Shown piece after piece: positions 1 to 11,276 of a stretch of 64,000 nucleotides of DNA. Origin of the DNA: Oncomelania hupensis (Eukaryota > Mollusca > Gastropoda > Littorinimorpha > Pomatiopsidae); NCBI GenBank assembly GCA_036898135.1, contig CM072526.1:55194329-55258328 (forward strand), given 5' to 3'. The stretch's first letter is position 1; each line of letters starts with the position of its first letter. Both the position numbers and the translations under genes were made by a program. The notes beneath the pieces are model-generated. The model was not told where the DNA came from and did no database searches. It was given only the letters and a program-made list of their open reading frames with translations.

Positions 1-163
1 GGACAAGAGCTAATGAAGGGCTTGGAGTACCTACTATAACACTCTTTTTCAGTATGCTATGCACACATATTTTGTCAAGGTTATTGTATTTGTAGAAATG
101 TAAGATTATCCAGTGCCTGTAACAATGTTTTTGTGAATTGTGTTTCTTATTGGTTGTTGTCAG

Positions 164-332
164 GCCTACCTGCAGATGTGCCAGGCTATGCTGGGTGAGA
201 ATAATCTCTCCTTCGCTGCCTCCTGCTTGCTGAAAGGAATGGTCAAGTGTAGCCTGACTAACCAAGAGAAGGTCACCTTCATCGTCCAGGTCAGCAAAAT
301 CCTGGCTAAGCTCAAAATGGACAGAATTGAAG
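164..332 (+). CDS. TRANK1-like: Exon 1 of TRANK1-like gene (module 1, last TPR exon)
   Basis: The exon follows an acceptor ending in cag at 161-163, starts in phase 0 and leaves one base at the donor gtaata (333). It encodes AYLQMCQAMLGENN and then a helical stretch through SNQEK-like and KILAKLKMDR segments. The pattern matches exon 6 (YWRLGKSLVEQKKW) and exon 12 (GHVRVARALLRKNNF), all three being about 155-170 nt with phases 0 to 1, so it is the last TPR helix pair of module 1. The earlier TPR exons of this module must lie left of the window. A long CT microsatellite begins about 45 bases after the donor. Confidence 0.75.
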
Positions 333-374
333 GTAATATTCTCCTATGGTCATTTATTTGTTGGTTTCACTGTC

Positions 375-556
<182 letters not shown>

Positions 557-595
557 CATAGTATGACAGTTTTGTGCATATGATGGACAACATCA

Positions 596-2060
596 TTGTA
601 ATGAACTCAAATGCAAATACTATCCTTAAGGGGATTTTAATATCAATCTGTTGAAGCAACATGTATATCTTGGGAATCAACATTTTCCTTATTGGGGCTC
701 CAGCTGATGGTGAATAAACCAACTCGCACTATATCAGATACAGAGACCCTACTTGATCACATTTATACGAACAGCCCCTCTAAAATACAAAATGTCAAGG
801 TATCCGACATCAGCCTCAGTGATCACTATCCTGTTAGTGCACATGGCCGTGTAAACTCCCTAACAATGTTAAGTGTAAACACACCAATGTTGATGCTGTG
901 TCTTTTGTGTATGATATGCACCTTACTGATTTTATAAATGTATATGTGTATGGCCTACACTATGGACCCAGTGCTTGTCATCACTCTTCCCAAAAAGAGT
1001 AACATTCAGGAGTGGGAAATTACCGCACCATCAGCCTCATCAGCCATCCCAGCAATGAAAATCCTGAAAATAATACTCAACATGTTGACACAGATCTCTC
1101 TGAGACATTAACAACTTCCTCCCAGTATCCATTTTGTCGGTATTGTCTAAACCTCTTCAAAAAACATATTCATATTAATGTTATGCAGTGTATTGATCAA
1201 CATAAACTGTTGTATCCTTTTCAATTTGGATTTCGTGAATTTCACTCATGCCACACTGCCCTCAGGTCTTTCACTCGTGCCTCACTGCCCTTACGTCTAT
1301 GTGTGTTTCATCGCTATCGTCTATCAATCAATCCCAAATATTGGGTGCTGTTTTTCTTGATCTCAGAAAGGCATTTGAGCATGTAAATCATAGAATCCTT
1401 GTAGATAAACTTCTATTGTACACTAAAAATGATCGTACAGTCAACCTTCTTAAGTCGTTTCTGACAGATAGGATTTGTCTTACTCTTGCTTAGATAGCAT
1501 CACAACCGGTGTACCCCAAGGACCTGTCCTAGGTCCACTACTATTTTGTCTGTTTATAAATGACTTGCCCTCCCACATATTTTCAAGTTCTGTATCATGT
1601 GATCTCTTTGCTGATGACAGCTCTATATACATTTCTTCTCATGACCTAAACAAAATTCAGTCAGATCTTCAGGAGGATGCAATAATAAAATGTTTCTACA
1701 TCCAAAAAAGGCTAAGAGCATGGTCATAATGTGCAAATAAAAACACCAGAGAAGGCTGCTCTACCTTGACGTCATGGTTGGGACAGATGTTGTTGAACAA
1801 GTTAAAGCTCATCGCGTGCTTGGAATTATTATTGATCATAAACTTAGATCGCATAAACATGTAGATTATGTTTGCAAATTTGTCTCCCAAAATCTGTACC
1901 TCTTAGGTAAATTAAAAGGTTTTGTCGGTCCTGATGCGAGAAATTTTTTTTTCATGTCCCACTGCCTTTCACATATTTTGATACGAGGAATGATTATAAG
2001 ATTAGATTCACACCTAAACTCTGTATCCTTGTTGTGAATAAAAATGTCTGAGTCTGAATC
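596..2060 (+). mobile_element. Degraded CR1/L2-like LINE (endonuclease end, reverse transcriptase, 3' tail)
   Basis: Translated fragments in shifting frames give an endonuclease C-terminus (DHIYTNSP at about 757, VSDISLSDHYPV at about 800), then RT blocks: FQFGFREFHSCHTAL near 1218, LDLRKAFEHVNHRIL near 1350, GVPQGPVLGPLLF near 1508, and the catalytic FADD near 1606. A thumb-like block HRVLGIIIDHKL lies near 1810. The copy ends with gaataaaaatgtctgagtc, a typical 3' tail of this kind. Several frameshifts and stops show it is dead. A short piece (about 962-1085) matches the RTE-like LINE also seen at 6345-6450 and on the minus strand near 31800, so a second LINE is nested here. Confidence 0.8.
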
Positions 2061-2430
2061 TTTCTCTCTCTCTCTTTCTTTCTCTCTCTCTTTCTCTCTC
2101 TCTTTCTCCCTGTCATTCTCTCTATTTCGCTCTCTTGCGCTTTCTTTCTTATTTTGAATTTGCTCTTTTTTAGGCTTTGTACAGGAATAGTTAACATATT
2201 TATTTTAAATGCATTTCTCACAAGTTATTGGAAATATTTATGTACATTTTGATTTATTCATTTCAGTTATTGTTTTACACATGCAGTTGGAAATGTTTAT
2301 GTACATTTTTAATTCATCATTCACTTATTGTTTTACACATGCAGTTGGAAATGTTTATGTACATTTTTAATTCATCATTCACTTATTGTTTTACACATGC
2401 CGTTGTAAATGTTTATGAGTTAAATAATTT
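2061..2430. repeat. CT/CTTT-rich tract and 59-bp tandem repeat
   Basis: Positions 2061-2150 are a CT/CTTT-rich tail region behind the LINE. From about 2226 to 2430 a 59-bp unit containing gttttacacatgcagttgga recurs about three times. This lies in intron 1 upstream of exon 2. A short (TA)n tract follows at about 2479-2493. Confidence 0.8.
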
Positions 2431-2554
2431 TTCGTGTGTGTGTTCGTCCTCTTATATGAATAAAACGGCGTATGTGTGTATATATATATATAAATGCCAT
2501 TTTATTTATATAAGAGTACCAATGTTTTAAATGATATATATTCCTTTTTTTCAG

Positions 2555-2781
2555 GCAACCAATCAGACCCAGAACTTTTGACGTTGATGGACCACCGCCC
2601 CACCTTGCCACAGATTTCAGAGGTGTGGAACGGCATCCTGGAGCAACTGATGGCTGAGAAGAATTTCTTAGCAGTGGCATTCCTTACTGTAGGGCTGGCG
2701 GATGGTTTCAGCACTCCTATATCTTTCCTGGATGGCAAGTGTCCCCAGGCCGTCGACTGCTCTCCTGGAAATGTGGAAGAT
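2555..2781 (+). CDS. TRANK1-like: Exon 2 of TRANK1-like gene (module 1, helical linker)
   Basis: The acceptor is tttttttcag at 2545-2554. The first two bases complete a glycine codon with the single base left by exon 1. The product runs NQSDPELLTLMDHRPTL, then a helix with EVWNGILEQLMAEKNFL. Exons 7 and 13 are its counterparts in modules 2 and 3 and share the pattern around VWxxxxExL. The 3' end is not certain: the homologues end in phase 0, which favours a donor at 2782 (gtagga) and gives 227 nt against 224 nt for exon 13. A GC donor at 2735 would put the next exon out of frame. Confidence 0.65.
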
Positions 2782-2828
2782 GTAGGACTGATTTAGTTCT
2801 TTACGTTAAGATGTGACACATTCCTCCA

Positions 2829-2960
2829 GAGATTTGATGATGATGGTGATGATTATGATGATGATCATACATATAATATGATGATGACGCCTACAATGAC
2901 AATGATTGTACATACATTGATAATGATGACAACGATGATGATATACACTAATGAATTAAA
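2829..2960. repeat. GAT/GATGAT-rich microsatellite
   Basis: A degenerate run of gat and atg triplets in intron 2. No coding or RNA signal is seen in the short intron apart from this. Confidence 0.7.
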
Positions 2961-3134
2961 ATGGATTAAACATGTAGGCATTTCCACGCAAAAAGCATGA
3001 TCAAATGATCATTATTTGTGCTTGACACTGAATGGAAGCCTGCACTATACAAGAATGCTGTGGCCTGTTGTGGTGGTGCTGTTTGTGTGGACATGTTGAT
3101 GCACTTGATCAGTGTTCATGGATTAATGTTGCAG

Positions 3135-3276
3135 TTGTACAGCTCAATTAATCCTGTCCAGAGGGATAAGTGGGGCAACAGACTGGCAACATTTCTCATT
3201 GACAAAGGTGTGGGAATTGGCAGGAAAACTGAAGAACCTCTGGGCATCCACATTGCCAAGCTGTGCATTCAGCATA
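3135..3276 (+). CDS. TRANK1-like: Exon 3 of TRANK1-like gene (module 1, first ankyrin exon)
   Basis: The acceptor ends gttgcag at 3134, the exon starts in phase 0 and leaves one base before gtaagt (3277). It encodes LYSSINPVQRDKWGNRLATF followed by LIDKGVGIG and HIAKLCIQH, an ankyrin-like helix-turn-helix with the conserved L..L...G pattern and a later H.A...C. Exon 8 and exon 14 show the same layout (for example LILFFIERGSD). Lengths are 142, 205 and 145 nt, and all three run phase 0 to phase 1. Confidence 0.7.
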
Positions 3277-3416
3277 GTAAGTGTTGACCTTATTAATCAT
3301 TTCATTTATAAAATTATATAGGTTGGCCAAGATGCGTATTACAACTGGGGAGACACATGTGGACCCACTGCACAAGACCAATGACAGAGGTCTGAGACTG
3401 TTGGAGTTTGCCAGAT

Positions 3417-5512
3417 GATGCTGTCTCAAAAGGTCAACCTAGAAATGTGACATTGCAGCAAAAAATTGAAAAGTGACTGAGACTTGCAGTTTTGATGTTA
3501 ATGTGTGGTCTTAAGCTTAAATTTCATAAAAATAACATTTTAAACAAAATGTCTTTTCTGTTTACAGAAATATGCTTGGTAATAGGGGTGAAGGTGGCAT
3601 GTGTCGCGTGTGACAGTGGACAAAAGAAAATTTTTAATAAATTAAAGAAAATAACAGCTAAGCAATTTCCAAACACAGCCCAAGTAAGCATATTACTATT
3701 GAAGAAAAAGTATTAATTTACTTTTAGTATAAAGCATTTACCAGTACAAAATTTTGAAATGATAACTTTGTCCTGTCACACGCGACCAAACCATGAAGTT
3801 TATTTTTTCAAGAAAACAATCAAAACAACTTTAATAAATACCATCCATAGTTTATTTGCCAGTTTACATCTCAAGAAATAAGATATTTTACTATAAATTA
3901 CTAAGTTCTATTTTAATAAGCAGGTACCATCCCTATATTTAAATATTTTGTCTTTGTCACAACCGACAGTTCACAACCAATGAACACTGAAATCATGAAT
4001 TTACTTGTAAAAAGATGGTCATGGAAGAAAAAAGTAATTGCAGCATAAAAAAGTAAACAAAAAAGGACAATGCTTTTAAAGAAAATGTATAAATTTATTT
4101 CAAGTACATCATTATCAGTATAAAAGGGTAAAGTAAAAATGTTGTCCTGTCGCACGCGACCAAACCATGAAGTATATTTTTTCAAGAAAACAATCAAAAC
4201 AACTTTAATAAATACCATCCATAGTTTATTTGCCAGTTTACATCTCAAGAAATAAGATATTTTACTATAAATGAATAAAATCTATTTTAATAAGCATTTA
4301 CCATCCATATACTCTTTTTTTTGTCTAAAGTCGGTTGTGACAACTTTGTCTTTAGTAAAGACAAAGTTGTCACAACCGACATGTCACATCCAATGAACAC
4401 TGAAATCATGATTAACTAGTAGAATTTTTAAAAAGTAAATTTGAGTAGAACACAAAAAAAGGTGAATGGCATATTTACTCATTTGCATATAGCACAAGAA
4501 AGATTTAAATAAACTCTGCAAAACAAAGCAGTCAAGGAATCACTTCGTCTTTTATCACTAAAAGTAAAAAACGAAAGCAAATTTAAAAGCACGTGTTTTC
4601 ATCAGTGCATCAAGTGCGAAAAATGAAAAATAGCATCTGTAATTTAATTTTTAACATAGAATAAACCAGTTTATGTTAAGATAAAAATATTTTCTTACAA
4701 TATTGATAGACTCTTTGATTGGTCGTAACATGTGGTCGGTTGTGACAAGGAAAAAACAAAATCGATAGAGAAACACCAACCTGGTCTTTTCAAAGCATCC
4801 ATCTTGGAATGAAAACTTTGGATCGGAAATCTCAAGAGACTTTCGCTGTAACTATTTCCGTGTGAAAAGGTACTAATCGTCATCAATTTGTTAAATTTTC
4901 GGATTGGAAATGATGGTTACCGAAAGACAAAGGAATTACTTACGTTCAATTTACGATAAATTTACTATGAAAGAATTATTATTTTCCTACAAAAAAACAT
5001 AAATTAGTGAGGATAAGTAATGTTTAATCTGTCAATGATTTTTTTTCTTATTTAATCAGCATGGATGTTTAGCTATCTAAGAAGGAAGGCAAGCAACGTT
5101 GAGACAAAGTACGTCACGACCGATCACGTCATTTTTACAAACCCCCTAAACATAAATAAAAATGTTTTGCAAAGCTGAAAGACATTTAAAGTTAAAAATT
5201 AACATTAATGCAACACATCAAACATAAAAAGTTCATTTGTTTCACTCAATTTTATTGAAAAGGAGATGGAGTTTTTTCAGGTCACACAGAATGTCACATT
5301 CGCGCCAACAAAATTTTGTCAATTTTTAGTGGAAAAATAGCAATAAAAAACTTCTTTCAACCTTTGTGTGTGTAATGTTGATATATGTTAGTACCTAGTT
5401 ATATTGCTTTTTTTATAAATGCAAAGAAAAAGCTTTAATACATGACCGAAATATTTTTTTTTATGGTTCAAAGACTGCATGCTTCCTTTTGGTCACCTTT
5501 TGAGACAGCATC
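3417..5512. mobile_element. Non-autonomous TIR DNA element inserted in a LINE (4-bp duplication agat)
   Basis: The left end reads gatgctgtctcaaaaggt and the reverse complement of the right end starts identically. The tetranucleotide agat flanks both ends (3413-3416 and 5513-5516), and removing the insert restores the LINE sequence seen elsewhere in the window. The 2.1-kb interior is AT-rich, contains a direct duplication of about 370 bp (3770-4015 and 4140-4410) and repeated motifs gtcacaaccgac and cacgcgacc in both orientations. No transposase reading frame is visible. The 4-bp duplication would fit Sola-like elements, but the superfamily is not established. Confidence 0.75.
4330..4380. repeat. 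Perfect 51-nt palindrome
   Basis: Two 25-base arms around one central base, the left arm beginning gtcggttgtgacaactttgt and the right arm being its exact complement. It sits inside the TIR element 3417-5512 and would form a hairpin with almost no loop. Confidence 0.9.
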
Positions 5513-6648
5513 AGATACAACTATCTGATACTAGCAGGCACACTTGGTCCCACAAAACATCCAGATGATGGACATGGTACAGTCCCAGTGGGGAGCATCA
5601 CAACCAGGTTGATTACACCATGGTCAAGACATGCTTCAGATCAAGCATCAACATTTGCAGGACACACACTTTTCCAGGAGCAGACATAAGAAGTGACCAT
5701 GATCTTGTGATGATGTCTTTCCGGCTCCACTTGAAGAGTAAAAAAGCAAAGTGTACCAGGTTGAAGTTTGACCTGGACAAACTGCAACACCCGGAGGTGG
5801 CGGCAATATTCCAAACCACAATTGGAGGGAAATTTGCATCACTGCTCATTTTGGGAGCTGATGAAATAGATGTCTACATCATGACCACCACATTCAATTC
5901 AGCAGTGACTGATGCTGCCACTGAGATCCTTGGTATTGGCAAGCACTGCCCAAAGAAGAAACCATGGATAATGCATGAACTTTAAGACCTGTGTGATAAA
6001 TAAAGAGAGATGAAAAAGAAAAAGAACACTTCACAGGGAGCTGATGCCTACTGAAAAATCAACAATGACACCAAAGCAGAACTGGATAGAAGATCAACGG
6101 CAGAAAGTAGAGAACAGTCTAAACAACAGCACACACCAGCTCAATTCCTATGTGCCTACCCATTTTGCATGCTGCAGACTATTTTTAGCTTGTCAGCCTC
6201 CCCATTTTAAGAAAGGAAGCGTCGGCGAAGCTATTTATAGCTTGCCTGGCTGACCTGATCTCAAAATCTGAAAAGCTTTGGTAGAGCCGCTGTAAGTGAT
6301 GATTGAGGCCCTCACCATTATCTGTAACAAAATCTGGCAGAGTGGGCTAAACCATGGACCCAGTCGCTTGTCATCACTCTTCCCAAAACTACCGCACCAT
6401 CAGCCTCATCAGCCATCTCAGTAAAGTCCTCCTGAAAATAATACTCAACAGGTTGAAACCCCAAGCTGAAGAACAACCAGGATTCGGGGCAGGGCGAAGT
6501 ACCACTGAGCAGAGAATTTCAACCTCAGAATAATGTGTGAGAGATACCCACTGCACCTATATCATGTGTTTGTAGACTTCAAGAAAGCACTTGACCGAAT
6601 CTGGCATGCAGCTCTCATTTGGGCAACCATGAGAGTGTACATCAGCCC

Positions 6649-7060
6649 CAACGTTTGTCACACAGGTCCAAAAGTTCAGACATGATCCATGGTTTCTGTT
6701 TTGGGTGGTGCTTGCCAAGGATGTCAGTCGTGTCATCTGTCACTGCTGAATTGAATGTGGTGGTCCAGATGTTGACATCTATTTCATCAGCTCCCAAAAT
6801 GAGCAATGATGCAAATTTCCCTCCAATTGTTGGAGGTTGGAATATTTCTGCTACCTCCAAGTCTTGCAGTTTGCCCAGGTCAAACTTCAGTCTGGTGCAC
6901 TTTGTTTTGTTCACTCTCTTCAAGTTGAGCCAAAAGACAACATCATGAGATCGTGGTCACTTCCGATGTCTGGCCCTGGAAAGGTGCATGTCTTGCCAAT
7001 GTTGACACTTGATGTGAAGCATTTTTTGACCATGATGTGCCATAATTTAACTGGACATAC
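6649..7060 (-). mobile_element. RTE-like LINE fragment, minus orientation
   Basis: On the minus strand, translated blocks such as CTRLKFDLGKLQDLEVAEIF repeat the endonuclease-RT linker already present on + at 5740-5960. The fragment abuts the + copy head to head near 6648. This could be a 5' inversion during target-primed integration or two separate insertions. Confidence 0.75.
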
Positions 7061-7444
7061 CCAACTGTCGCAGCTGTCTCAAAAAGTGGAGAAGGTGTTG
7101 GTACTTGTTCACAATGGACATGGTGTTATTGTCCCAACTCAGGTGGCTGGAAATGTATAGCACACCAACCAGTCACTTGGTCTGCTGTTGGCTCACATGC
7201 GCTGGCAGTGATAATCAAACTTTGAGTTTTATCAAAAACATTGAACACAACTTGCTGGCAGATACACACAGACATGTTGCTTTAGGACAGCTATGCAAAT
7301 GTTTAACAGCAGGTCAAAGAGTTACTTTATATTACTATGATTACTTAGTGCTATTATTATTATTGTGGTCCTTATTTTTATTGTTGTTAAAAAAATTATT
7401 ATTAATTATTTAAATTATTATTATTTTTATTTTTGTTATTTCAG
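7061..7444. other. Intron 3 remainder, AT-rich, nothing recognised
   Basis: About 380 bases follow the LINE fragments and precede exon 4. The last 120 bases are ATT-rich. I see no coding or RNA signal except the acceptor tatttcag. Confidence 0.5.
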
Positions 7445-7717
7445 AGAGCACATGTTTGCTGGAGGCAGTACTAAAGAAGCACGGCATTGACCACTTCAGT
7501 CCTGAGAGCCTCAACAGCAAGGGAGAATCTGTTTTCCACATTGTTGCCAAGAGCCAACCCTACACCATCCACTTTGACTTGGTGGAGATGCTGATGAACT
7601 TTGGAGCCCTCCCCTGCATCAAAGACCGCAGTGGAAAATTTCCTCACGAGTACTTCACAGGGAAATTCAGGCCCCATCGGCTGTGCAGCCGGATGGTGAA
7701 ATCACTGGAGCAGCCAG
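7445..7717 (+). CDS. TRANK1-like: Exon 4 of TRANK1-like gene (module 1, second ankyrin exon)
   Basis: The acceptor is tatttcag at 7437-7444. Two bases complete a lysine codon split with exon 3, and one base is left before the donor gttggt at 7718. The product contains CLLEAVLKKHGIDHF, then SKGESVFHIVAKSQPY and LVEMLMNFGALPCIKDRSGK, two ankyrin repeats with the (T/S)xxH and G(A/V)xP(x)4D signatures. It is 273 nt against 261 nt for exon 9. A 30-bp tandem array starts exactly at the donor and repeats the donor context cccaggttggtg. Confidence 0.8.
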
Positions 7718-7938
7718 GTTGGTGATAGTGTTATATGTTATACCCAGGTTGGTGCTAGTGTTATATGTTATACCCAGGTTGGTGCTAGTGTTATATGTTA
7801 TACCCAGGTTGGTGCTAGTGTTATATGTTATACCCAGGCTGGTGCTAGTGTTATATGTTATACCCAGGTTGGTGCTAGTGTTATATGTTATACCCAGGCT
7901 GGTGCTAGTGTTATATGTTATACCCAGGCTGGTGGCAG
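7718..7938. repeat. 30-bp tandem array on the exon 4 donor
   Basis: About seven copies of a 30-bp unit (gttggtgctagtgttatatg and ten more bases ending cccag). Each junction between units recreates cag/gttggt, the real donor of exon 4. The unit length is a multiple of three, which explains open frames on both strands. Confidence 0.9.
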
Positions 7939-8576
7939 GAATTGATATTTCTACTGGTGCAATGTTGTCATAGCAAATTATGTCTAGACCCAGGGTCTCA
8001 AACATTTACTGTCGTTTCTGGACTATTAGCTGCTATTTTTTTCTCCACTCAGACCTATGCTACACTGCTGTGCTAATATAATGTTTATAGTAAAAGTTTT
8101 TCCGGGCCTAAAAACAGTATAAATGATTTTAACAGTCTAAGATAGATGGCAAGAGAGGTATCACAATGCTTTGCTGTTAAAAGAGATGTTTGGTAAAACA
8201 AAAGGTCTCCTTTAGGGAATGAAGGCCCAATAAAAAGGTTTGGAGTTTAAAAGAGGAAAATGAAGAGAAAAGGCAATGTTACAGTGTGACACAGGAAGGG
8301 AGTAGGGAGTGAGCACGTTGTACACAGATCTAAAGGAGTGAGCATATACTGTCAACTACATATTGTGTACAGCTTATAACTCGCTAATAATAATAATAAT
8401 TTACTAACGGTTATAATAATAATAGTAAGGTATTTATTTTATTTAGCACAAAGTCAGCCATTTTGTTTGCTCAAAGCGCTTTTCTCCTGTGTTGGTTGGG
8501 ACTAATGGCTAACACACATTATTTACAACAGAGAGCAAAAGACACAAACAAGCCTAAAACACTATCAGCTTACATG
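7939..8576. other. Intron 4, unique stretch, nothing recognised
   Basis: About 640 bases between two tandem arrays. It includes a short AAT tract near 8385-8440. I see no gene or RNA here. Confidence 0.5.
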
Positions 8577-11276
8577 ACGTTATATTACACCCACACTATC
8601 AGCTTATATGATGTTATATCACCCCACACTATCAGCCTATATAATGTTGTATCACCCCACACTATCAGCTTATATGATGTTATATCACCCCACACTATCA
8701 GCCTATATGATGTTATATCACCCCACACTATCAGCCTATATGATGTTATATCACCCCACACTATCAGCTTATATAATGTTATATCACCCCACACTATCAG
8801 CCTATATGATGTTATATCACCCCACACTATCAGCTTATATAATGTTATATCACCCCACACTATCAGCCTATATAATGTTGTATCACCCCACACTATCAGC
8901 TTATATGATGTTATATCACCCCACACTATCAGCCTATATGATGTTATATCACCCCACACTATCAGCCTATATAATGTTATATCACCCCACACTATCAGCT
9001 TATATAATGTTATATCACCCCACACTATCAGCCTATATAATGTTGTATCACCCCATACTATCAGCCTATATAATGTTGTATCACCACACACTATCAGCTT
9101 ATATGTTATATCACCCCACACTATCAGCCTATATAATGTTGTATCACCCCACACTATCAGCCTATATAATGTTGTATCACCACACACTATCAGCTTATAT
9201 GTTATATCACCCCACACTATCAGCCTATATAATGTTGTATCACCCCACACTATCAGCCTATATAATGTTGTATCACCCCACACTATCAGCCTATATAATG
9301 TTGTATCACCCCACACTATCAGCCTATATAATGTTGTATCACCCCACATTATCAGCCTATATGATGTTATATCACCCCACACTATCAGCCTATATAATGT
9401 TGTATCACCCCACACTATCAGCCTATATGATGTTATATCACCCCACACTATCAGCCTATATAATGTTGTATCACCCCACACTATCAGCTTATATAATGTT
9501 ATATCACCCCACACTATCAGCCTATATAATGTTGTATCACCCCACACTATCAGCCTATATAATGTTGTATCACCCCACACTATCAGCTTATATAATGTTG
9601 TATCACCCCACACTATCAGCTTATATAATGTTATATCACCCCACACTATCAGCCTATATAATGTTATATCACCCCACACTATCAGCCTATATAATGTTAT
9701 ATCATCCCACACTATCAGCCTATATAATGTTGTATCACCCCACACTATCAGCCTATATAATGTTATATCACCCCACACTATCAGCCTATATAATGTTGTA
9801 TCACCCCACACTATCAGCTTATATAATGTTATATCACCCCACACTATCAGCCTATATAATGTTGTATCACCCCACACTATCAGCCTATATAATGTTGTAT
9901 CACCCCACACTATCAGCTTATATAATGTTGTATCACCCCACACTATCAGCCTATATAATGTTGTATCACCCCACACTATCAGCCTATATGATGTTATATC
10001 ACCCCACACTATCAGGCTATATAATGTTGTATCACCCCACACTATCAGCTTATATAATGTTATATCACCCCACACTATCAGCCTATATAATGTTGTATCA
10101 CCCCACACTATCAGCCTATATAATGTTGTATCACCCCACACTATCAGCCTATATGATGTTATATCACCCCACACTATCAGCCTATATAATGTTGTATCAC
10201 CCCACACTATCAGCCTATATAATGTTGTATCACCCCACACTATCAGCCTATATAATGTTATATCACCCCACACTATCAGCTTATATGTTATATCACCCCA
10301 CACTATCAGCCTATATAATGTTGTATCACCCCACACTATCAGCCTATATAATGTTGTATCACCCCACACTATCAGCCTATATGATGTTATATCACCCCAC
10401 ACTATCAGCCTATATAATGTTGTATCACCCCACACTATCAGCCTATATGATGTTATATCACCCCACACTATCAGCCTATATAATGTTGTATCACCCCACA
10501 CTATCAGCTTATATAATGTTATATCACCCCACACTATCAGCCTATATAATGTTGTATCACCCCACACTATCAGCCTATATAATGTTGTATCACCCCACAC
10601 TATCAGCTTATATAATGTTGTATCACCCCACACTATCAGCCTATATAATGTTGTATCACCCCACACTATCAGCCTATATGATGTTATATCACCCCACACT
10701 ATCAGCCTATATAATGTTGTATCACCCCACACTATCAGCTTATATAATGTTATATCACCCCACACTATCAGCCTATATAATGTTGTATCACCCACACTAT
10801 CAGCCTATATAATGTTGTATCACCCCACACTATCAGCCTATATGATGTTATATCACCCCACACTATCAGCCTATATAATGTTGTATCACCCCACACTATC
10901 AGCCTATATAATGTTGTATCACCCCACACTATCAGCCTATATAATGTTATATCACCCCACACTATCAGCTTATATGTTATATCACCCCACACTATCAGCC
11001 TATATAATGTTGTATCACCCCACACTATCAGCCTATATAATGTTGTATCACCCCACACTATCAGCCTATATGATGTTATATCACCCCACACTATCAGCCT
11101 ATATAATGTTGTATCACCCCACACTATCAGCCTATATGATGTTATATCACCCCACACTATCAGCCTATATAATGTTGTATCACCCCACACTATCAGCCTA
11201 TATAACGTTATATTACCCAACACTATCAGCCTAAATAATGTTGTATCACCCAACACTATCAGCCTATATAATGTTA
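8577..11276. repeat. 33-bp minisatellite, left part (about 80 copies)
   Basis: The unit includes ctatcagcctatataatgtt and tgtatcacccca. Most copies are 33 bp with a few shortened ones (for example near 9100 and 10285). Variants cttat/cctat and gttgt/gttat recur in blocks, indicating higher-order amplification. Because 33 is divisible by three, frames of more than 700 codons stay open on both strands; they are artefacts. The array resumes at 13040 beyond a Tc1 insertion. Confidence 0.95.

Larger units (their letters stand above)
3322..6648 (+). mobile_element. RTE-like LINE fragment, + orientation, split by a DNA element
   Basis: Endonuclease sequence begins at about 3322 (VGQDAYYNWGDTCGPT), stops at 3416, and resumes at 5517, where the frame from 5620 encodes the SDHDLVMM endonuclease motif, then a linker and RT start (NYRTISLISH near 6390). 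It matches the minus-strand copy at 29677-33060. The interruption is the TIR element 3417-5512. The copy has several stops and ends near 6648, where an oppositely oriented fragment of the same family begins. Confidence 0.8.

Noticed and set aside
2734..2740. GC-AG donor for exon 2
   Set aside because: The sequence is a good GC donor, but it would leave phase 1 and put exon 3 into a frame with an early stop; the homologous exons end in phase 0.
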